Shown: positions 16,174 to 26,926, counted from the first letter of the stretch. The stretch is DNA of 64,000 bases from Allobaileyella intestinalis (GCF_009695865.1 NZ_VUNB01000003.1:124001-188000); one strand, 5' to 3'. The notes: a model not told the origin generated them from the letters alone. Numbers and translations are program-made.

Positions 16174-18669
16174 TTAGAACAATGTTTGCTGAGGATCATC
16201 AGCAGATTCACTGTCGTCGCCATCATCGCTGTCTTTGTCTACAACTTTTGCAAATGACACGATTCTGTCGTCTTCATCTACCTTCATGATCTTTACGCCC
16301 TGAGTTGTTCTTCCTGATGTGGATACTTCCTTTGCTCTGATTCTAATTATGACTCCGCTGGAGTTGATGATCATAATCTCATCGTCGGTGGTTACCAGAG
16401 CTGCTCCTACGATGTAACCAGTCTTCTCGAACTTGGTCTTGTCATAGGTCATCACTCCCTTGCCGCCTCTGCTCTGAAGTCTGTATTCATCCAGAGAAGT
16501 TCTCTTGCCGTATCCGTTTTCTGTAAGAACGAACATTCTGGCCTTGCTTGTACCATCGTCCAGCTCCATAGCCACAACTTCATCATCGTCCTCAAGGTTG
16601 ATGGCCCTTACACCAGCAGCGGTTCTTCCGATGCTGCGGACTTCATCACCTGAGAATGCAATGGCTTTGCCCATCTTTGTGACTATGTAGATATTCTCAT
16701 CTCCTCTTGCATCAGAAACTCCAATGAGACGGTCATCTTCCTTAAGGTTGATGGCAATGAGGCCGTTGTTCCTGATATTCTCAAACTGGTCAATAGGCGT
16801 CTTCTTGATGGTTCCCTTGAGAGTTGCCATTACCAGATAATCATCTTCGTTATAATCTCTCATCGGGATAATTGCAGTTACCCGTTCACCGGAATCAAGG
16901 TTCAGGAAGTTTATTACAGGTGTACCCTTGGCAGTTCTTGAAGCCTCAGGTATCTCGTATCCCTTCATCTTGAAGACTTTGCCCTTGTCAGTGAAGAACA
17001 GGAGAGTGTCGTGGGTGGATACCATTACCAGATCCTTTACAAAATCAGAGTCTCTGGTTGTCAGGCCTACGATGCCCTTGCCACCTCTCTTCTGGGCCTT
17101 GAATGTATCCTCAGGCATACGCTTGATGTATCCCAGGTGGGTGAGGGTGATGGCAACAGTCTCTTCATCGATCAGTGTCTCTTCGTCAATTTCTCCTGTA
17201 TCCTTGATGAAGCTTGTTCTTCTCTTGTCGCCGTACTTATCCTTGATTTCAAGGAGCTCATCCTTAATTACTCCCATGAGCTTGTGCTCATCTGCAAGGA
17301 TTTCCTTGTAATAAGCTATCTTCTTCATGAGTTCGGCGTGTTCGTTCTCCAGTTTCTCTCTTTCCAGTCCCTGGAGTCTTGCCAGCCTCATGTCCAGAAT
17401 TGCCTTGGCCTGGATTTCAGTAAGTCCGAAACGGACCATCAGTCTTTCTTTAGCATCATCGTAGCTTTCCCTGATTACCTTGATTACTTCATCAATATTA
17501 TCCAGGGCTATAAGAAGACCTTCCAGTATGTGGGCTCTGGCTTCAGCCTTGTTTAAGTCGAACTTGGTTCTTCTTGTTATTACCACCTTCTGATGCTTCA
17601 GATACTCATCCAGAATCTGATAGAGATTCAGAATCTTAGGCTCGCCGTTTACCAGAGCCAGCATGATCATGCTGAAGCTGGACTGAAGGGCAGTGTGCTT
17701 ATAAAGTCTGTTGAGAATAACATTAGGATTTGTGTCTTTTTTCAGCTCTATGACGATTCTCATACCTTCACGGCTGGATTCATCTCTGATAGCTGTTATT
17801 CCTTCAACTTTCTTGTTCTTAACCAGATCGGCCATGGACTCTATAAGTCTTGCCTTATTTACCTGGAAGGGGATCTCTGTAACGATGATCCGCATTCTTC
17901 CTCTTGTGGTCTCTTCGATCTGGCACTTGGAACGTACCTGAATTTTTCCACGGCCGGTCATGTACGCGTCGTGAACTGCCTTTTTTCCCATAATCTGAGC
18001 ACCGGTAGGGAAGTCTGGACCCTTGATTATCTTAATCAGGTCCTCCATAGTGCAGTTCTCGTCGTCGATCATCTTGACACATGCATCAATAACTTCTCCC
18101 AGGTTATGTGGAGGGATTGATGTGGCCATTCCAACGGCAATTCCGTTTGAACCGTTTATGAGAAGGTTTGGAACTCTGGATGGAAGAACTACCGGTTCTT
18201 TCTCTTCTCCGTCGAAGTTGTCCATGAAGTCTACAGTATCCTTCTCGATGTCCCTTACCATCTGCAGGGAAAACGGGGACATCCTGGCTTCTGTATATCT
18301 CATGGCGGCTGCGCCGTCGCCGTCTATGGAACCAAAGTTTCCATGGCCGTCTACCAGAGGGTATCTGGTGGAAAAGTTCTGGGCCAGTTTTACCATGGCG
18401 TCGTAAATGGAGCTGTCACCGTGAGGGTGATATTTACCCATTACTTCTCCCACGATACGGGCCGATTTCTTATGAGGTTTGTCCGGAGTGGTGCCCAGCT
18501 GGCTCATTCCGTAAAGTATTCTTCTGTGTACCGGCTTAAGACCATCTCTTACGTCCGGCAGGGCACGGCTGACTATTACGCTCATGGCATAGTCAATATA
18601 CGAATTCTTCATCTCATCGTATATTTCGTGCTTTATTAATCTGCTCTGATCTACTAAATTCTCAGACAT
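16174..18669 (-). CDS. gyrA: DNA gyrase subunit A
   Basis: Catalytic breakage-reunion subunit of gyrase, 831 residues. The active-site region around Tyr ([12 protein letters not shown]) and the quinolone-resistance region [19 protein letters not shown] are intact, with Ser and Asp at the positions equivalent to E. coli 83 and 87, i.e. the susceptible-type residues. The C-terminal domain has the GyrA box QKRGGKG and the six-bladed pinwheel repeats, then an acidic tail ([13 protein letters not shown]). It follows gyrB by 23 bases with AAGGAG before the ATG. Confidence 0.98.
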   Translation of the reverse strand: MSENLVDQSRLIKHEIYDEMKNSYIDYAMSVIVSRALPDVRDGLKPVHRRILYGMSQLGTTPDKPHKKSARIVGEVMGKYHPHGDSSIYDAMVKLAQNFSTRYPLVDGHGNFGSIDGDGAAAMRYTEARMSPFSLQMVRDIEKDTVDFMDNFDGEEKEPVVLPSRVPNLLINGSNGIAVGMATSIPPHNLGEVIDACVKMIDDENCTMEDLIKIIKGPDFPTGAQIMGKKAVHDAYMTGRGKIQVRSKCQIEETTRGRMRIIVTEIPFQVNKARLIESMADLVKNKKVEGITAIRDESSREGMRIVIELKKDTNPNVILNRLYKHTALQSSFSMIMLALVNGEPKILNLYQILDEYLKHQKVVITRRTKFDLNKAEARAHILEGLLIALDNIDEVIKVIRESYDDAKERLMVRFGLTEIQAKAILDMRLARLQGLEREKLENEHAELMKKIAYYKEILADEHKLMGVIKDELLEIKDKYGDKRRTSFIKDTGEIDEETLIDEETVAITLTHLGYIKRMPEDTFKAQKRGGKGIVGLTTRDSDFVKDLVMVSTHDTLLFFTDKGKVFKMKGYEIPEASRTAKGTPVINFLNLDSGERVTAIIPMRDYNEDDYLVMATLKGTIKKTPIDQFENIRNNGLIAINLKEDDRLIGVSDARGDENIYIVTKMGKAIAFSGDEVRSIGRTAAGVRAINLEDDDEVVAMELDDGTSKARMFVLTENGYGKRTSLDEYRLQSRGGKGVMTYDKTKFEKTGYIVGAALVTTDDEIMIINSSGVIIRIRAKEVSTSGRTTQGVKIMKVDEDDRIVSFAKVVDKDSDDGDDSESADDPQQTLF

Positions 18670-18692
18670 TTTATATTAAGCTCCTTGGTTAA

Positions 18693-20618
18693 TTAGATAT
18701 CCAGGTTCTTTACATACTTGGCGTTTTCTTCGATGAATTTCTTTCTCGGCGGAACCTTATCACCCATCAGGGTAGTGAAGATCTCGTCTGCCGCTGTTGC
18801 ATCATCAATTGTTATCTGGATAAGTGTTCTGTGGTTGTAATCCATGGTTGTTTCCCACAGCTGATACTCGTCCATTTCGCCCAGACCTTTGTATCTCTGG
18901 ATCTCGATCTTCGCGTCACTCTTTTCTTTCCACTCTCTGAGAACTTTGTTCTGTTCTTCATCAGAATAGGTGTACACTATTTCTTTGCCTCTCTTGTCTC
19001 TGAAAAGAGGTGGCTGTGCAGCGTAAACGTATCCTTTCTCGATAAGTGGTGTCATGTAACGATAGAAGAAGGTCAGGAGCAGTGTTCTGATATGGGCTCC
19101 GTCAACATCCGCATCGGTCATGATTATTATCTTGTGATATCTCAGTTTGTTGATATCAAACTTCTCTCCGATTCCGCATCCGAATGCTGTGATCATGTTC
19201 TTGATCTCATCGGAATTCAGGATTCTGTCCAGTCTTGCCTTCTCAACGTTCAGGATTTTACCTCTGAGAGGAAGGATTGCCTGTCTCTTTCTGTCTCTTC
19301 CTGCCTTTGCTGAACCGCCGGCGGAATCTCCCTCTACCAGGAATATCTCTGAAAGCTCAGGGTTCTTCTCGGAACAGTCTGCCAGTTTTCCTGGAAGGGA
19401 TGTGGTCTCGAGAACGCTGGTCTTCCTGACTGTATCTCTTGCCTTTCTTGCTGCAATTCTTGCTCTTGCTGCATTCAGGCACTTGTCCAGTATTGCCTTG
19501 GCTTCTTTTGGATGCTCGTCAAGATACGCAGAGAAATACTCGGCCATAGCGCTTTCAACAATTCCTCTCATTTCGGAATTGCCCAGCTTCGCCTTGGTCT
19601 GACCTTCGAACTGCGGATTCAGAAGCTTTACGCTGATGACAGCTGTGATTCCTTCCCGGATATCTTCGCCCTGAAGTGAATCGTCTTTTTCCTTAAGAAT
19701 ATTGTTCCTTCTGGCGTAGTCGTTAACGGTTCTTGTCATGGCCGTCTTAAAGCCAACCAGGTGGAATCCTCCGTCAACAGTGTTAATGTTGTTGGCGTAT
19801 GAAAGAATAAGCTCGCTGAAACGATCAGTGTACTGAAGGGAGATTTCCACCTCGTATCCATCGTTCTTGGACTCGAAGTAGAAAATATCATCGGTAAGCT
19901 GATTCTTGTTCTTGTTCAGGTAGGCTACGAACTCCTTGATTCCGCCTTCGTAGTGGAAGCTGTCCTTTCTTTCCTTGCCTGGTCTCTTGTCTTCTATGGA
20001 GATGCGGAGACCCTTGTTCAGGAAGGCCATCTCTCTGAGACGTCTCTGAAGGGTGTCGTAGTCGTATACTGTATCCTCGAAAATTTCAGGATCCGGCCAG
20101 AAATGGGAGAAAGAGCCAGTTTCCGTAGATTCACCGATGACCTCAAGTTTGGTCATGGTCTTTCCTCTGGCGTATTCCTGCCTGTAGATCTTGCCGTTAC
20201 GGCTGACTTCTACTTCCATCTTTGTGGAAAGAGCGTTTACTACAGAAGCTCCTACACCGTGAAGTCCTCCGGATACCTTGTATCCTCCGCCACCGAATTT
20301 ACCTCCGGCGTGAAGCTGGGTATGGATAACTTCAACAGCCGGAATACCCATCTTAGGGTGAATGTCTACAGGCATTCCACGGCCGTCGTCCCGGACTGTA
20401 ATGGAATTATCTGGTTCAATAGTTACTCTGATATGAGAACAGAACCCGGCAAGGGCCTCGTCCACGCTGTTGTCTACGATTTCGTATACAAGGTGGTGGA
20501 GTCCTGCCGGACCTGTGCTTCCGATATACATTCCCGGTCTTAGTCTTACAGGCTCCAGTCCCTCAAGAACCTGTATCTGGGAAGCGTCATATGCATTTTC
20601 TTTTTTCTTTGCGCACAT
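18693..20618 (-). CDS. gyrB: DNA gyrase subunit B
   Basis: ATPase subunit of gyrase, 641 residues. The GHKL ATPase fold shows [25 protein letters not shown] and [15 protein letters not shown]; the TOPRIM domain shows [18 protein letters not shown] and [21 protein letters not shown]; the C-terminal GyrA-binding part contains [11 protein letters not shown]. It heads the gyrB-gyrA operon downstream of recF, separated by a 260-base gap with its own hairpin. Confidence 0.98.
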   Translation of the reverse strand: MCAKKKENAYDASQIQVLEGLEPVRLRPGMYIGSTGPAGLHHLVYEIVDNSVDEALAGFCSHIRVTIEPDNSITVRDDGRGMPVDIHPKMGIPAVEVIHTQLHAGGKFGGGGYKVSGGLHGVGASVVNALSTKMEVEVSRNGKIYRQEYARGKTMTKLEVIGESTETGSFSHFWPDPEIFEDTVYDYDTLQRRLREMAFLNKGLRISIEDKRPGKERKDSFHYEGGIKEFVAYLNKNKNQLTDDIFYFESKNDGYEVEISLQYTDRFSELILSYANNINTVDGGFHLVGFKTAMTRTVNDYARRNNILKEKDDSLQGEDIREGITAVISVKLLNPQFEGQTKAKLGNSEMRGIVESAMAEYFSAYLDEHPKEAKAILDKCLNAARARIAARKARDTVRKTSVLETTSLPGKLADCSEKNPELSEIFLVEGDSAGGSAKAGRDRKRQAILPLRGKILNVEKARLDRILNSDEIKNMITAFGCGIGEKFDINKLRYHKIIIMTDADVDGAHIRTLLLTFFYRYMTPLIEKGYVYAAQPPLFRDKRGKEIVYTYSDEEQNKVLREWKEKSDAKIEIQRYKGLGEMDEYQLWETTMDYNHRTLIQITIDDATAADEIFTTLMGDKVPPRKKFIEENAKYVKNLDI

Positions 20619-20651
20619 TTATGATTACCTTCGATCTGTTATAAAACAATA

Positions 20652-20687
20652 GTGGCAGCCGTGCAAATTAACGATTGCAGCTGCCAC
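20652..20687 (-). other. Hairpin between recF and gyrB
   Basis: GTGGCAGC/GCTGCCAC (8 pairs) continues inside as TGCAA/TTGCA. On the minus strand it is followed by TATTGTTTTATAAC, a weak T-rich tract, 33 bases before the gyrB start. It could end the dnaA-dnaN-recF transcript or lie in the gyrB leader. The rest of the 260-base gap (20688-20877) is AT-rich with a loose dyad, TGATTTGAATGTATTAAATCA-like, near 20800, and no clear promoter. Confidence 0.5.
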
Positions 20688-20877
20688 CCTCAAAAAGCGT
20701 CTTATTTTACCATTTTTCATCAATTCATGCAACTTGTGTATAGTACCTTTATCATGCATAAAAATAACGAAATATAGCGGATTTTCCCCTGATTTGAATG
20801 TATTAAATCAAAGTCTGAAAGCACATGGATATTTTTCTTAAGATTATGATTTCTCGTGTCTCCAAAAATCCCGTTAT

Positions 20878-21996
20878 TCACTGGTGTTGAAAACCATATG
20901 GATAACTGCCTTTTTGGTTTGCTGCCATTATCTGGCCGTTTTTTACCTCAAAAACCTTTCCACTCTTCATATTCTCCAGCAGACTGCCGTTAACCTCTGC
21001 TGAAGTGAGGAACTGCTGCACATCATCGATCTGGCTGAACAGGAATCTCTGTCTTTCCACATCCAGCTCTGACAGCACATCGTCAAGAAGGAGAACCGGG
21101 TTTTCACCGAGAACTTCCCTGGCGATCTTTATCTCCGCCAGTTTCATTGAAAGGGCAATGGTCCGCTGCTGTCCCTGGGATCCGAAATTCTTCGCATTTA
21201 TTCCGTTTATGTAAAAACTCATGTCGTCTCTGTGGGGGCCTGCGGTGGAGTATCCAAGAACAAGATCCTTGCTGCGCTGTGCAAAAATTGCATCCTGGAG
21301 GATTTCCTCATCTGCATTAGGATTGTATCTTATCTGCATTTTTTCATTGCCGCCGGAAATATTTCCGTGGATTTCCCCGGCCTGCTGGGACAGTCTTTCA
21401 ATAAATTTCCGCCTGGACTTGATGATCATTGAACCGTATTTTGCCAGCTGGAGATCGTAAATGTCCAGCATGTCAAAATTATCTCCATCCTGTCCTTCTT
21501 TTAAAACCGTATTTTTTTCCTTGAGGACCCGGCTGTAATCTCGAAGCATGCTGTAATAAGAAGGGCTGAGCTGACTCATCTCTCTGTCGATGAAGTCTCT
21601 TCTCTTATCGGGGCCGTCTTTTACAATCCTCAGATCTTCAGGGGAAAAAATTACTACTACAAGGTTGTTAAGAAGTTCGGCGGTGCGGTGCAGGACTTTT
21701 CCGTCCTTCTTTATCATTTTTTTGCCCTTGCTGTTTATTGAGATTGTAATGTTCTTTTCAATTTCTTCGCTGACAACAGAGGCAGACACTGAAGCGCTGT
21801 CTTTTCCAATCATTACCAGGTCCGCCGAATTTCTGGTTCTGAATGAACGCGAAAAAGCACAGAGGTAGATGGCCTCTATGAGATTCGTCTTCCCCTGTGC
21901 GTTTTCTCCAATGATCACGTTGCGGCTTTCATTTAAATCAAGCTGAAGATCATGGTAATTTCTGAAATTTTTAAGTCTTATATTTTTGAGATACAT
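20878..21996 (-). CDS. recF: DNA replication and repair protein RecF
   Basis: SMC-like ATPase that loads RecA at single-strand gaps. The 372-residue protein has MYLKNIRLKNFRNYHDL at the start, Walker A GENAQGKTNLIEAIYLCAFS at about residue 32, the signature QGQQRTIALSMKLAE and Walker B LLLDDVLSELD. Its ATG follows the dnaN stop with no gap, so it is translationally coupled. The S4-like RNA-binding gene that sits between dnaN and recF in Bacillus is missing here. Confidence 0.97.
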   Translation of the reverse strand: MYLKNIRLKNFRNYHDLQLDLNESRNVIIGENAQGKTNLIEAIYLCAFSRSFRTRNSADLVMIGKDSASVSASVVSEEIEKNITISINSKGKKMIKKDGKVLHRTAELLNNLVVVIFSPEDLRIVKDGPDKRRDFIDREMSQLSPSYYSMLRDYSRVLKEKNTVLKEGQDGDNFDMLDIYDLQLAKYGSMIIKSRRKFIERLSQQAGEIHGNISGGNEKMQIRYNPNADEEILQDAIFAQRSKDLVLGYSTAGPHRDDMSFYINGINAKNFGSQGQQRTIALSMKLAEIKIAREVLGENPVLLLDDVLSELDVERQRFLFSQIDDVQQFLTSAEVNGSLLENMKSGKVFEVKNGQIMAANQKGSYPYGFQHQ

Positions 21997-23100
21997 CTAG
22001 TTTAACCTTACAGGAAGTACCAGATAGAGATATTTTTCTCCCTGAAGAGGAGTGATAAGGCAAGGGCTCAGGCTGTCCTTCATGTGAAGAATGATTTCCT
22101 CGTCATCGATTACCTTAAGAATTTCCATAATGTATTTGTAGTTGAATCCAATGTTGAGATCTTCGCCTTCTTTGATGATTTCAACACTTTCATCTATGAT
22201 TCCTTCTTCAGAGAGGGAGTTCATCTCCAGTGTGTCTTCTTTTATTGTCCACTTTATGAGGTTGTTGGTCTGAACTGTTGCCATCAGCGAAGCTCTGTCG
22301 ATAGAGGCCAGCAGGTCTTCTTTCTTGACTCTTACCTTTATGGTTCCATCTCTTCTTATTATTTTTTCGTAGTTTATGAAATTTCCGTTCAGAGTGTTAA
22401 TAACTACTCTGTTATTGTCGAAATCCATTACAACCTTGTTATCTGTAATGCTGAGATGGAGCTGATCATCTCCTTCGTCAGGAATTACTTTAGATGATTC
22501 TGTCAGAAGCTTTGCCGGGATTATCACACTTACGTTTTCATCTGTTTCCGCAGGATCTTCATATACGGCAAGTCTGAAGGTGTCTACAGCAATCATTTTT
22601 ATCATCTTGTTCTTAATTTCAAGAAGAACTCCTGTAAGAACCCCGTTCATTTCGTCGCTGCTTGCCGAAAAAGCAGTTTTTCTAATCATTTTTCTGAAAC
22701 TTTCCTTATTAAGGGAAATCGGATTCTCAGATGACTGCACCATTACCTTTGGATATTCATCTGCAGGGAAGGTGATCAGATGGGAGCAGGATTTTCCGCT
22801 CTTAATAGAAAGAGAACTTTTTTCGTTGTCAAACTCCAGAATAACTTCTTCTTCTGGAAGCTTTGACGCTATGCTGATGAATTTTTTTGCAGGTACTACA
22901 AAATCAGCTTCTCCGTTACCGTCAATTCCGATTCTTGTTTTAACCGTAATATTAGTGTCTGTAGAAGTGAAAGTCATTTCATTATCTTTTACTTCTACCA
23001 GTATGCCTTCAAGAATCTTGTTTGTGGTCCTGGCCGGCAGGGCATGGGACACATTATTAAGAGCATTAGTGAGATATGACTTCTGGCAATACAGTTTCAT
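21997..23100 (-). CDS. dnaN: DNA polymerase III beta sliding clamp
   Basis: Ring-shaped processivity factor, 367 residues, three repeated clamp domains. The N-terminus MKLYCQKSYLTNALNNVSHAL and the C-terminal PLQGEKYLYLVLPVRLN match the family. AAGGAG precedes the ATG. Upstream is the 183-base dnaA-dnaN gap that holds the DnaA-trio unwinding element; downstream it abuts recF. Confidence 0.98.
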   Translation of the reverse strand: MKLYCQKSYLTNALNNVSHALPARTTNKILEGILVEVKDNEMTFTSTDTNITVKTRIGIDGNGEADFVVPAKKFISIASKLPEEEVILEFDNEKSSLSIKSGKSCSHLITFPADEYPKVMVQSSENPISLNKESFRKMIRKTAFSASSDEMNGVLTGVLLEIKNKMIKMIAVDTFRLAVYEDPAETDENVSVIIPAKLLTESSKVIPDEGDDQLHLSITDNKVVMDFDNNRVVINTLNGNFINYEKIIRRDGTIKVRVKKEDLLASIDRASLMATVQTNNLIKWTIKEDTLEMNSLSEEGIIDESVEIIKEGEDLNIGFNYKYIMEILKVIDDEEIILHMKDSLSPCLITPLQGEKYLYLVLPVRLN

Positions 23101-23129
23101 TATGGCCGCTCCTTATTTATATATATTTT

Positions 23130-23166
23130 GAGTAGTAGTAGTAGGGGCTGTTGAAACTGTGGAAAA
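23130..23166 (-). promoter_or_regulatory. oriC basal unwinding element: two DnaA boxes, GC clamp and DnaA-trio
   Basis: On the minus strand the order is TTTTCCACA (23166-23158), abutting GTTTCAACA (23157-23149), then GCCCC, then CTACTACTACTACTC (23144-23130), then an AT run (ATATATAAATAA). This matches the Bacillus subtilis unwinding module, in which DnaA loads from double-strand boxes onto trinucleotide repeats of one strand. It lies between dnaA and dnaN. Further weak boxes (e.g. TTACACACA and ATTCACACA on the minus strand) fill 23177-23263. Confidence 0.8.
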
Positions 23167-23283
23167 CTTGCATAACTGTGTTTTTGGAACAGTTGCACAG
23201 TTTTTTGACAGTAGAACAGCCGTAAGGAAAATGTGTGAATTATGTTAATTATTCTGTGTGTAACGGTAAATTGATGTTAAATA

Positions 23284-24618
23284 TTAATTCTTTTTCAGCT
23301 CTTCCATAAGTTTACTTATTTCGTTGCTGAAAGTTTCGTCATTTTTCATCAATTCCTGAACTTTTTCGTGGGAGTGAATAACTGTGGAATAGTGTCTTCC
23401 TCCGAAAAGTTTTCCAATTTTTGGAAGAGAAAGGTCTGTTTCTTCTCTGCAGATGTACATAGCCACTTGACGTGGCAGGGTGATTTCTGCATTTCTTTTC
23501 TTGGAATCCATGTCTGCCACCTTGATTTTGTAATGTCTGGCGACCATGGACCTTATTCTCTCAGGAGCTACGGCCTTCTCGTTATCTTTGATTATGTCGT
23601 TTAGAATTCTTTTTGCAAATTCTACATTTACTTCCTCTCCAGGAATGAGCTGGGCCATACCAACAACCCGGTTGAAGGCACCTTCAAGCTCACGGATGTT
23701 ATCTGTCACCTGTTCAGAAATAAGGCAGCAAACGTTGTAGACATCCTGAGTCCACTCAATTCCAGCGTTTTCAGCCTTCTTCCTCAGAATAGCAACACGT
23801 GTTTCGAAATCAGCTGGCTGCAGATCGGCAATCATGTTCCATGCAAATCTTGACCGTAGCCTTTCGTCTATCTTTACAAGATTGTTTGGAGGTCTGTCGC
23901 TGGAAATTACAATCTGCTTATTCTCCTGGAACAGAGTTTCGAAGGTGTGGAAAAATTCCTCCTGGGTACTTTCTTTTCCTTCGAGGAACTGAATATCGTC
24001 TATAAGAAGAACATCTGTCTTCCTGTATTTATTCTTAAACTGTTTTGTTTTGTTCTCTGAAAGGGCAGTGATCAGCTCATTTGTGAACTGTTCTGAAGAT
24101 ACGTACAAAACATTCATTCCTGGATTGTTGTTCAGGATGTGTATGGCTATGGCCTGCATCAGATGGGTTTTGCCTAGTCCCGATCCTCCATATAGAAAAA
24201 GAGGATTATACGCTTCTGCAGGTGATTCGGCTACTGCAAATGAGGCGGCGTGAGCATATTTATTACTGTTTCCCACAACGAAGTTTTCAAATGAAAGCCT
24301 TGGATTCAGCGTCTTTTCAGCATCAAAATAAGTACGAGAAGGATTTCTTCCTTTATTCTCCTCCTCGTAATCTTCTTTTTTCTTTATTATTACTCTGTAA
24401 GACCTGCCGGTAACTTCTCTGAAACTTTCCTCAATAGTTCCGAGATGGCGCTTTACACCTTTTACTACAGGTCCTTCGTCCGTCTCAAGATATGCAATAC
24501 CCGAGGTATCATCAAGTTTTCTTATTGTAAGGGGTACGATCCAAGTGGTAAAACTGATCGTAGTCATCTTAGTTCGTGTCTTGATCAGGACTTCTTCCCA
24601 TATCTTGTTATTATCCAA
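23284..24618 (-). CDS. dnaA: Chromosomal replication initiator DnaA
   Basis: AAA+ initiator that binds DnaA boxes and melts the origin; 444 residues. Domain I (1-80) is followed by a short linker, then the AAA+ core with Walker A YGGSGLGKTHLMQA near residue 143 and Walker B VLLIDDIQFLEGKE near 205, and the C-terminal helix-turn-helix domain with the signature GGRHYSTVIHSHEKV. GGAGAG precedes the ATG. DnaA boxes on both sides of the gene suggest a bipartite origin and autoregulation. Confidence 0.98.
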   Translation of the reverse strand: MDNNKIWEEVLIKTRTKMTTISFTTWIVPLTIRKLDDTSGIAYLETDEGPVVKGVKRHLGTIEESFREVTGRSYRVIIKKKEDYEEENKGRNPSRTYFDAEKTLNPRLSFENFVVGNSNKYAHAASFAVAESPAEAYNPLFLYGGSGLGKTHLMQAIAIHILNNNPGMNVLYVSSEQFTNELITALSENKTKQFKNKYRKTDVLLIDDIQFLEGKESTQEEFFHTFETLFQENKQIVISSDRPPNNLVKIDERLRSRFAWNMIADLQPADFETRVAILRKKAENAGIEWTQDVYNVCCLISEQVTDNIRELEGAFNRVVGMAQLIPGEEVNVEFAKRILNDIIKDNEKAVAPERIRSMVARHYKIKVADMDSKKRNAEITLPRQVAMYICREETDLSLPKIGKLFGGRHYSTVIHSHEKVQELMKNDETFSNEISKLMEELKKN

Positions 24619-24657
24619 TGGTTCTCTCCTCTTTGAATGAACACATTCTACATAAAT

Positions 24658-24930
24658 TTATCAACATTCGCAAGAATCACACACGCCTTGAAATTCCACA
24701 TAGAAGCTATTACAAAAAGAAAGTTATGCACATGTTGTGGAAAACTTTGTTAATAACTTATGGGTTCCACTACATCTTGTGGATATCTTATTTTTTGAGA
24801 AAATATATGCATATTTGTCATTGAGATGTTTTAATCTTGTTCTTTTATGAGTTTTTTATATTGAGATAGTGACAAAGGATTATCTGTAATATAGAATCCC
24901 AATGTATACTAATTAGGGCAATTTATATAT
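24658..24930. promoter_or_regulatory. oriC part upstream of dnaA: DnaA-box cluster and AT-rich stretch
   Basis: TTATGCACA at 24724-24732 matches TTATNCACA exactly. Close variants are TGTGGAAAA (24736-24744, minus TTTTCCACA), TGTGGATAT (24778-24786, minus ATATCCACA), AATTCCACA (24692-24700) and TTATCAACA (24658-24666). An AT-rich run from 24784 to 24930 follows with no gene. Together with 23130-23166 this gives a bipartite origin as in Bacillus, and the boxes overlap the likely dnaA promoter region. Confidence 0.75.
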
Positions 24931-24983
24931 TTTTGGCATTAGTTAAAACAATCCGATTTGTACTATTTACGGAGGTTAGAGAT

Positions 24984-26858
24984 TTGAAAAAGGGGAGAAA
25001 GAAAATATTAGTGGCGTTGTTGTCCCTGGCGGTGATGGCATGCTTCGGATCCGGATCTGTGTTTGCAGCCGGTGATACAAGTAACACATATAAGATAGAT
25101 TACAACGAACAGACAGACATCCATTCTGTAAAAATGGAAGACGGATCAGAAGTGATCATCTTCTGTATGAATAACGGGCGCCACTGGCCTCACTATACTC
25201 CGGAAACAGGACCTGTTCCATCTTATGAAAAGACCTCCATTGAGGAGTTCTGCAAAGAGAACGGACTTAAAGACCCCGATAAGGTAGCTGAATTTACTGA
25301 CAGGCTGAAGACTATTCTTTATGCGGGTTATCCATATAATGGAATGTCCCTCTATTCCATAAAATCCAATGTTGATATCATCACTGCAGATGAGTTCAAC
25401 CAGATCCTCAATCCCCCGGAAGCTTTGAGAAATGACTTTCCCGACACACTTGACGGAAGGATTTTCTCTCTTGATGATCTGAAAAAAAACACGGGAAACA
25501 TTGATTATCTGAAGAAATTTTCACAGCAGGTGTATGAGCTCTATCCCACAGGGGGAACAACAAAATCCGGGCTTTCCTATGATGATATTACGTCAACGCC
25601 ATTCTACGGTGCTGTCTGGAGCATGATAAACAGCAGCACGCCTTTGGAATTGTACTCTAAGGTGTACGGAGGAGATTATTTTCTCACTGATTCCCAGGCT
25701 TATTCTGCTACTTCCAACGCTGTCTGGTATCTGATGAAAGAGTACGGAATACCAGACAATACAGGGGTACATGATTCCACCCCACTTTCCAAGTCACTGA
25801 AGGTCGCTCAGAGTACGAACATACTCACCGAGAAACCTGATTCCAGCTATGTTTCAATTGAAGGAGACGCTTTGTTCGAACAGAACAGCGCAGATGGAAA
25901 GTGGTACACGGGTCCTCTCACTCTTAAGGCTCCTTCAACGTACAACACTACTTTCAAGCTGACACTTCCTCAGGGTGTTACCACCACTGACGGGAAGACA
26001 GAGATAAAGGTGGGAGATACTTTTGTTCTAGTATCTGATGCTGAGCCACAGGGAGGAGCAAATATATCACTTACTTCTACTATTCCGTGGATGGAAGGGG
26101 ACCTGATAGTGTTCGAGGCCGTTAACGGACAGAAGGCATCAGATGGAAAAGCTTTCCAGAACATGATAGGAGCAAAGATCCACAGGGAGAGCATAACTGT
26201 TAATAAGTTGATGTCCATCGCTGAGAAGACCACCAGGGTCTCCATAACCAAGACCTGGAATGACGAAGACAACAAGGATGGAAAGCGTCCGTCATCAGAT
26301 GAATTTGCTAAAAGCATTCACCTGATGAATGGCGATACAGAGGTCATAGGAGTAAACCCAACGATAACAGATAATCTGGACAATACTTATACTGTTGTCT
26401 ACGAAGATCTTCCACTGAAAGATTCCAGTGGCAATGAGATCAAGTACACAGTCAAGGAAGATGAAGTTACTGGGTATGATGCCGATAAGTCCACTGTGGA
26501 AAACGGCGGTACAATAACCAATACCCAGGAAAAGGAAGAGCCTAAGGATCCTGCTGGTCCTACAGACCCTGAAGATCCATCTAATCCTGGGGACCCGGGA
26601 GACAATGTAGATCCAACTGATCCACAGGATCCTGGAAAAACAACAGATCCTAAGAATCCGTCAGATAATACTGACAAAACCACAACGGACAATGGTAATG
26701 ACAGCAACAAGACGACTGTTGTAAAGAAAGTAAGAAGCATTGTTCAGACTGGCGACAATGGAACAGTTATACTTTACGGATCTGCACTGGTATGCGCTGC
26801 TGTTCTCGTAGTCCTTCTTGCTCAGATAAGAAAGAGAAAGAATTCTCACGTCAGGTAA
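24984..26858 (+). CDS. Cell-wall-anchored surface protein with degenerate thioester domain and Cna-B domain
   Basis: A 624-residue exported protein. Signal peptide (residues 1-29), then a thioester-adhesin-like domain with the Cys motif VIIFCMNN and YAGYPYNG. The usual ATQxAIW motif reads ATSNAVW, so the thioester Gln is replaced by Ser. A Cna-B domain follows (VSITKTWNDEDNKDGKRPSS to GGTITNT, with Lys, Glu and Asn of an isopeptide bond), then a Pro/Asp/Lys-rich wall spacer (PxDP repeats) and a C-terminal IVQTGD motif, membrane helix and basic tail, a non-standard sortase signal. TTG start at 24984 after GGAGG. Its place between dnaA and rpmH is unusual and suggests insertion. Confidence 0.85.
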   Translation: MKKGRKKILVALLSLAVMACFGSGSVFAAGDTSNTYKIDYNEQTDIHSVKMEDGSEVIIFCMNNGRHWPHYTPETGPVPSYEKTSIEEFCKENGLKDPDKVAEFTDRLKTILYAGYPYNGMSLYSIKSNVDIITADEFNQILNPPEALRNDFPDTLDGRIFSLDDLKKNTGNIDYLKKFSQQVYELYPTGGTTKSGLSYDDITSTPFYGAVWSMINSSTPLELYSKVYGGDYFLTDSQAYSATSNAVWYLMKEYGIPDNTGVHDSTPLSKSLKVAQSTNILTEKPDSSYVSIEGDALFEQNSADGKWYTGPLTLKAPSTYNTTFKLTLPQGVTTTDGKTEIKVGDTFVLVSDAEPQGGANISLTSTIPWMEGDLIVFEAVNGQKASDGKAFQNMIGAKIHRESITVNKLMSIAEKTTRVSITKTWNDEDNKDGKRPSSDEFAKSIHLMNGDTEVIGVNPTITDNLDNTYTVVYEDLPLKDSSGNEIKYTVKEDEVTGYDADKSTVENGGTITNTQEKEEPKDPAGPTDPEDPSNPGDPGDNVDPTDPQDPGKTTDPKNPSDNTDKTTTDNGNDSNKTTVVKKVRSIVQTGDNGTVILYGSALVCAAVLVVLLAQIRKRKNSHVR

Positions 26859-26897
26859 TACAGTTAAGTAAAAAGTAAAAATACATAAGCAATAGAG

Positions 26898-26926
26898 AGG
26901 TGCCGCATAATACAGCGGCATCTTTT
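26898..26926 (+). terminator. Terminator after the surface protein gene
   Basis: GAGGTGCCGC pairs with GCGGCATC around an eight-base loop, followed by TTTTCT. Confidence 0.8.
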
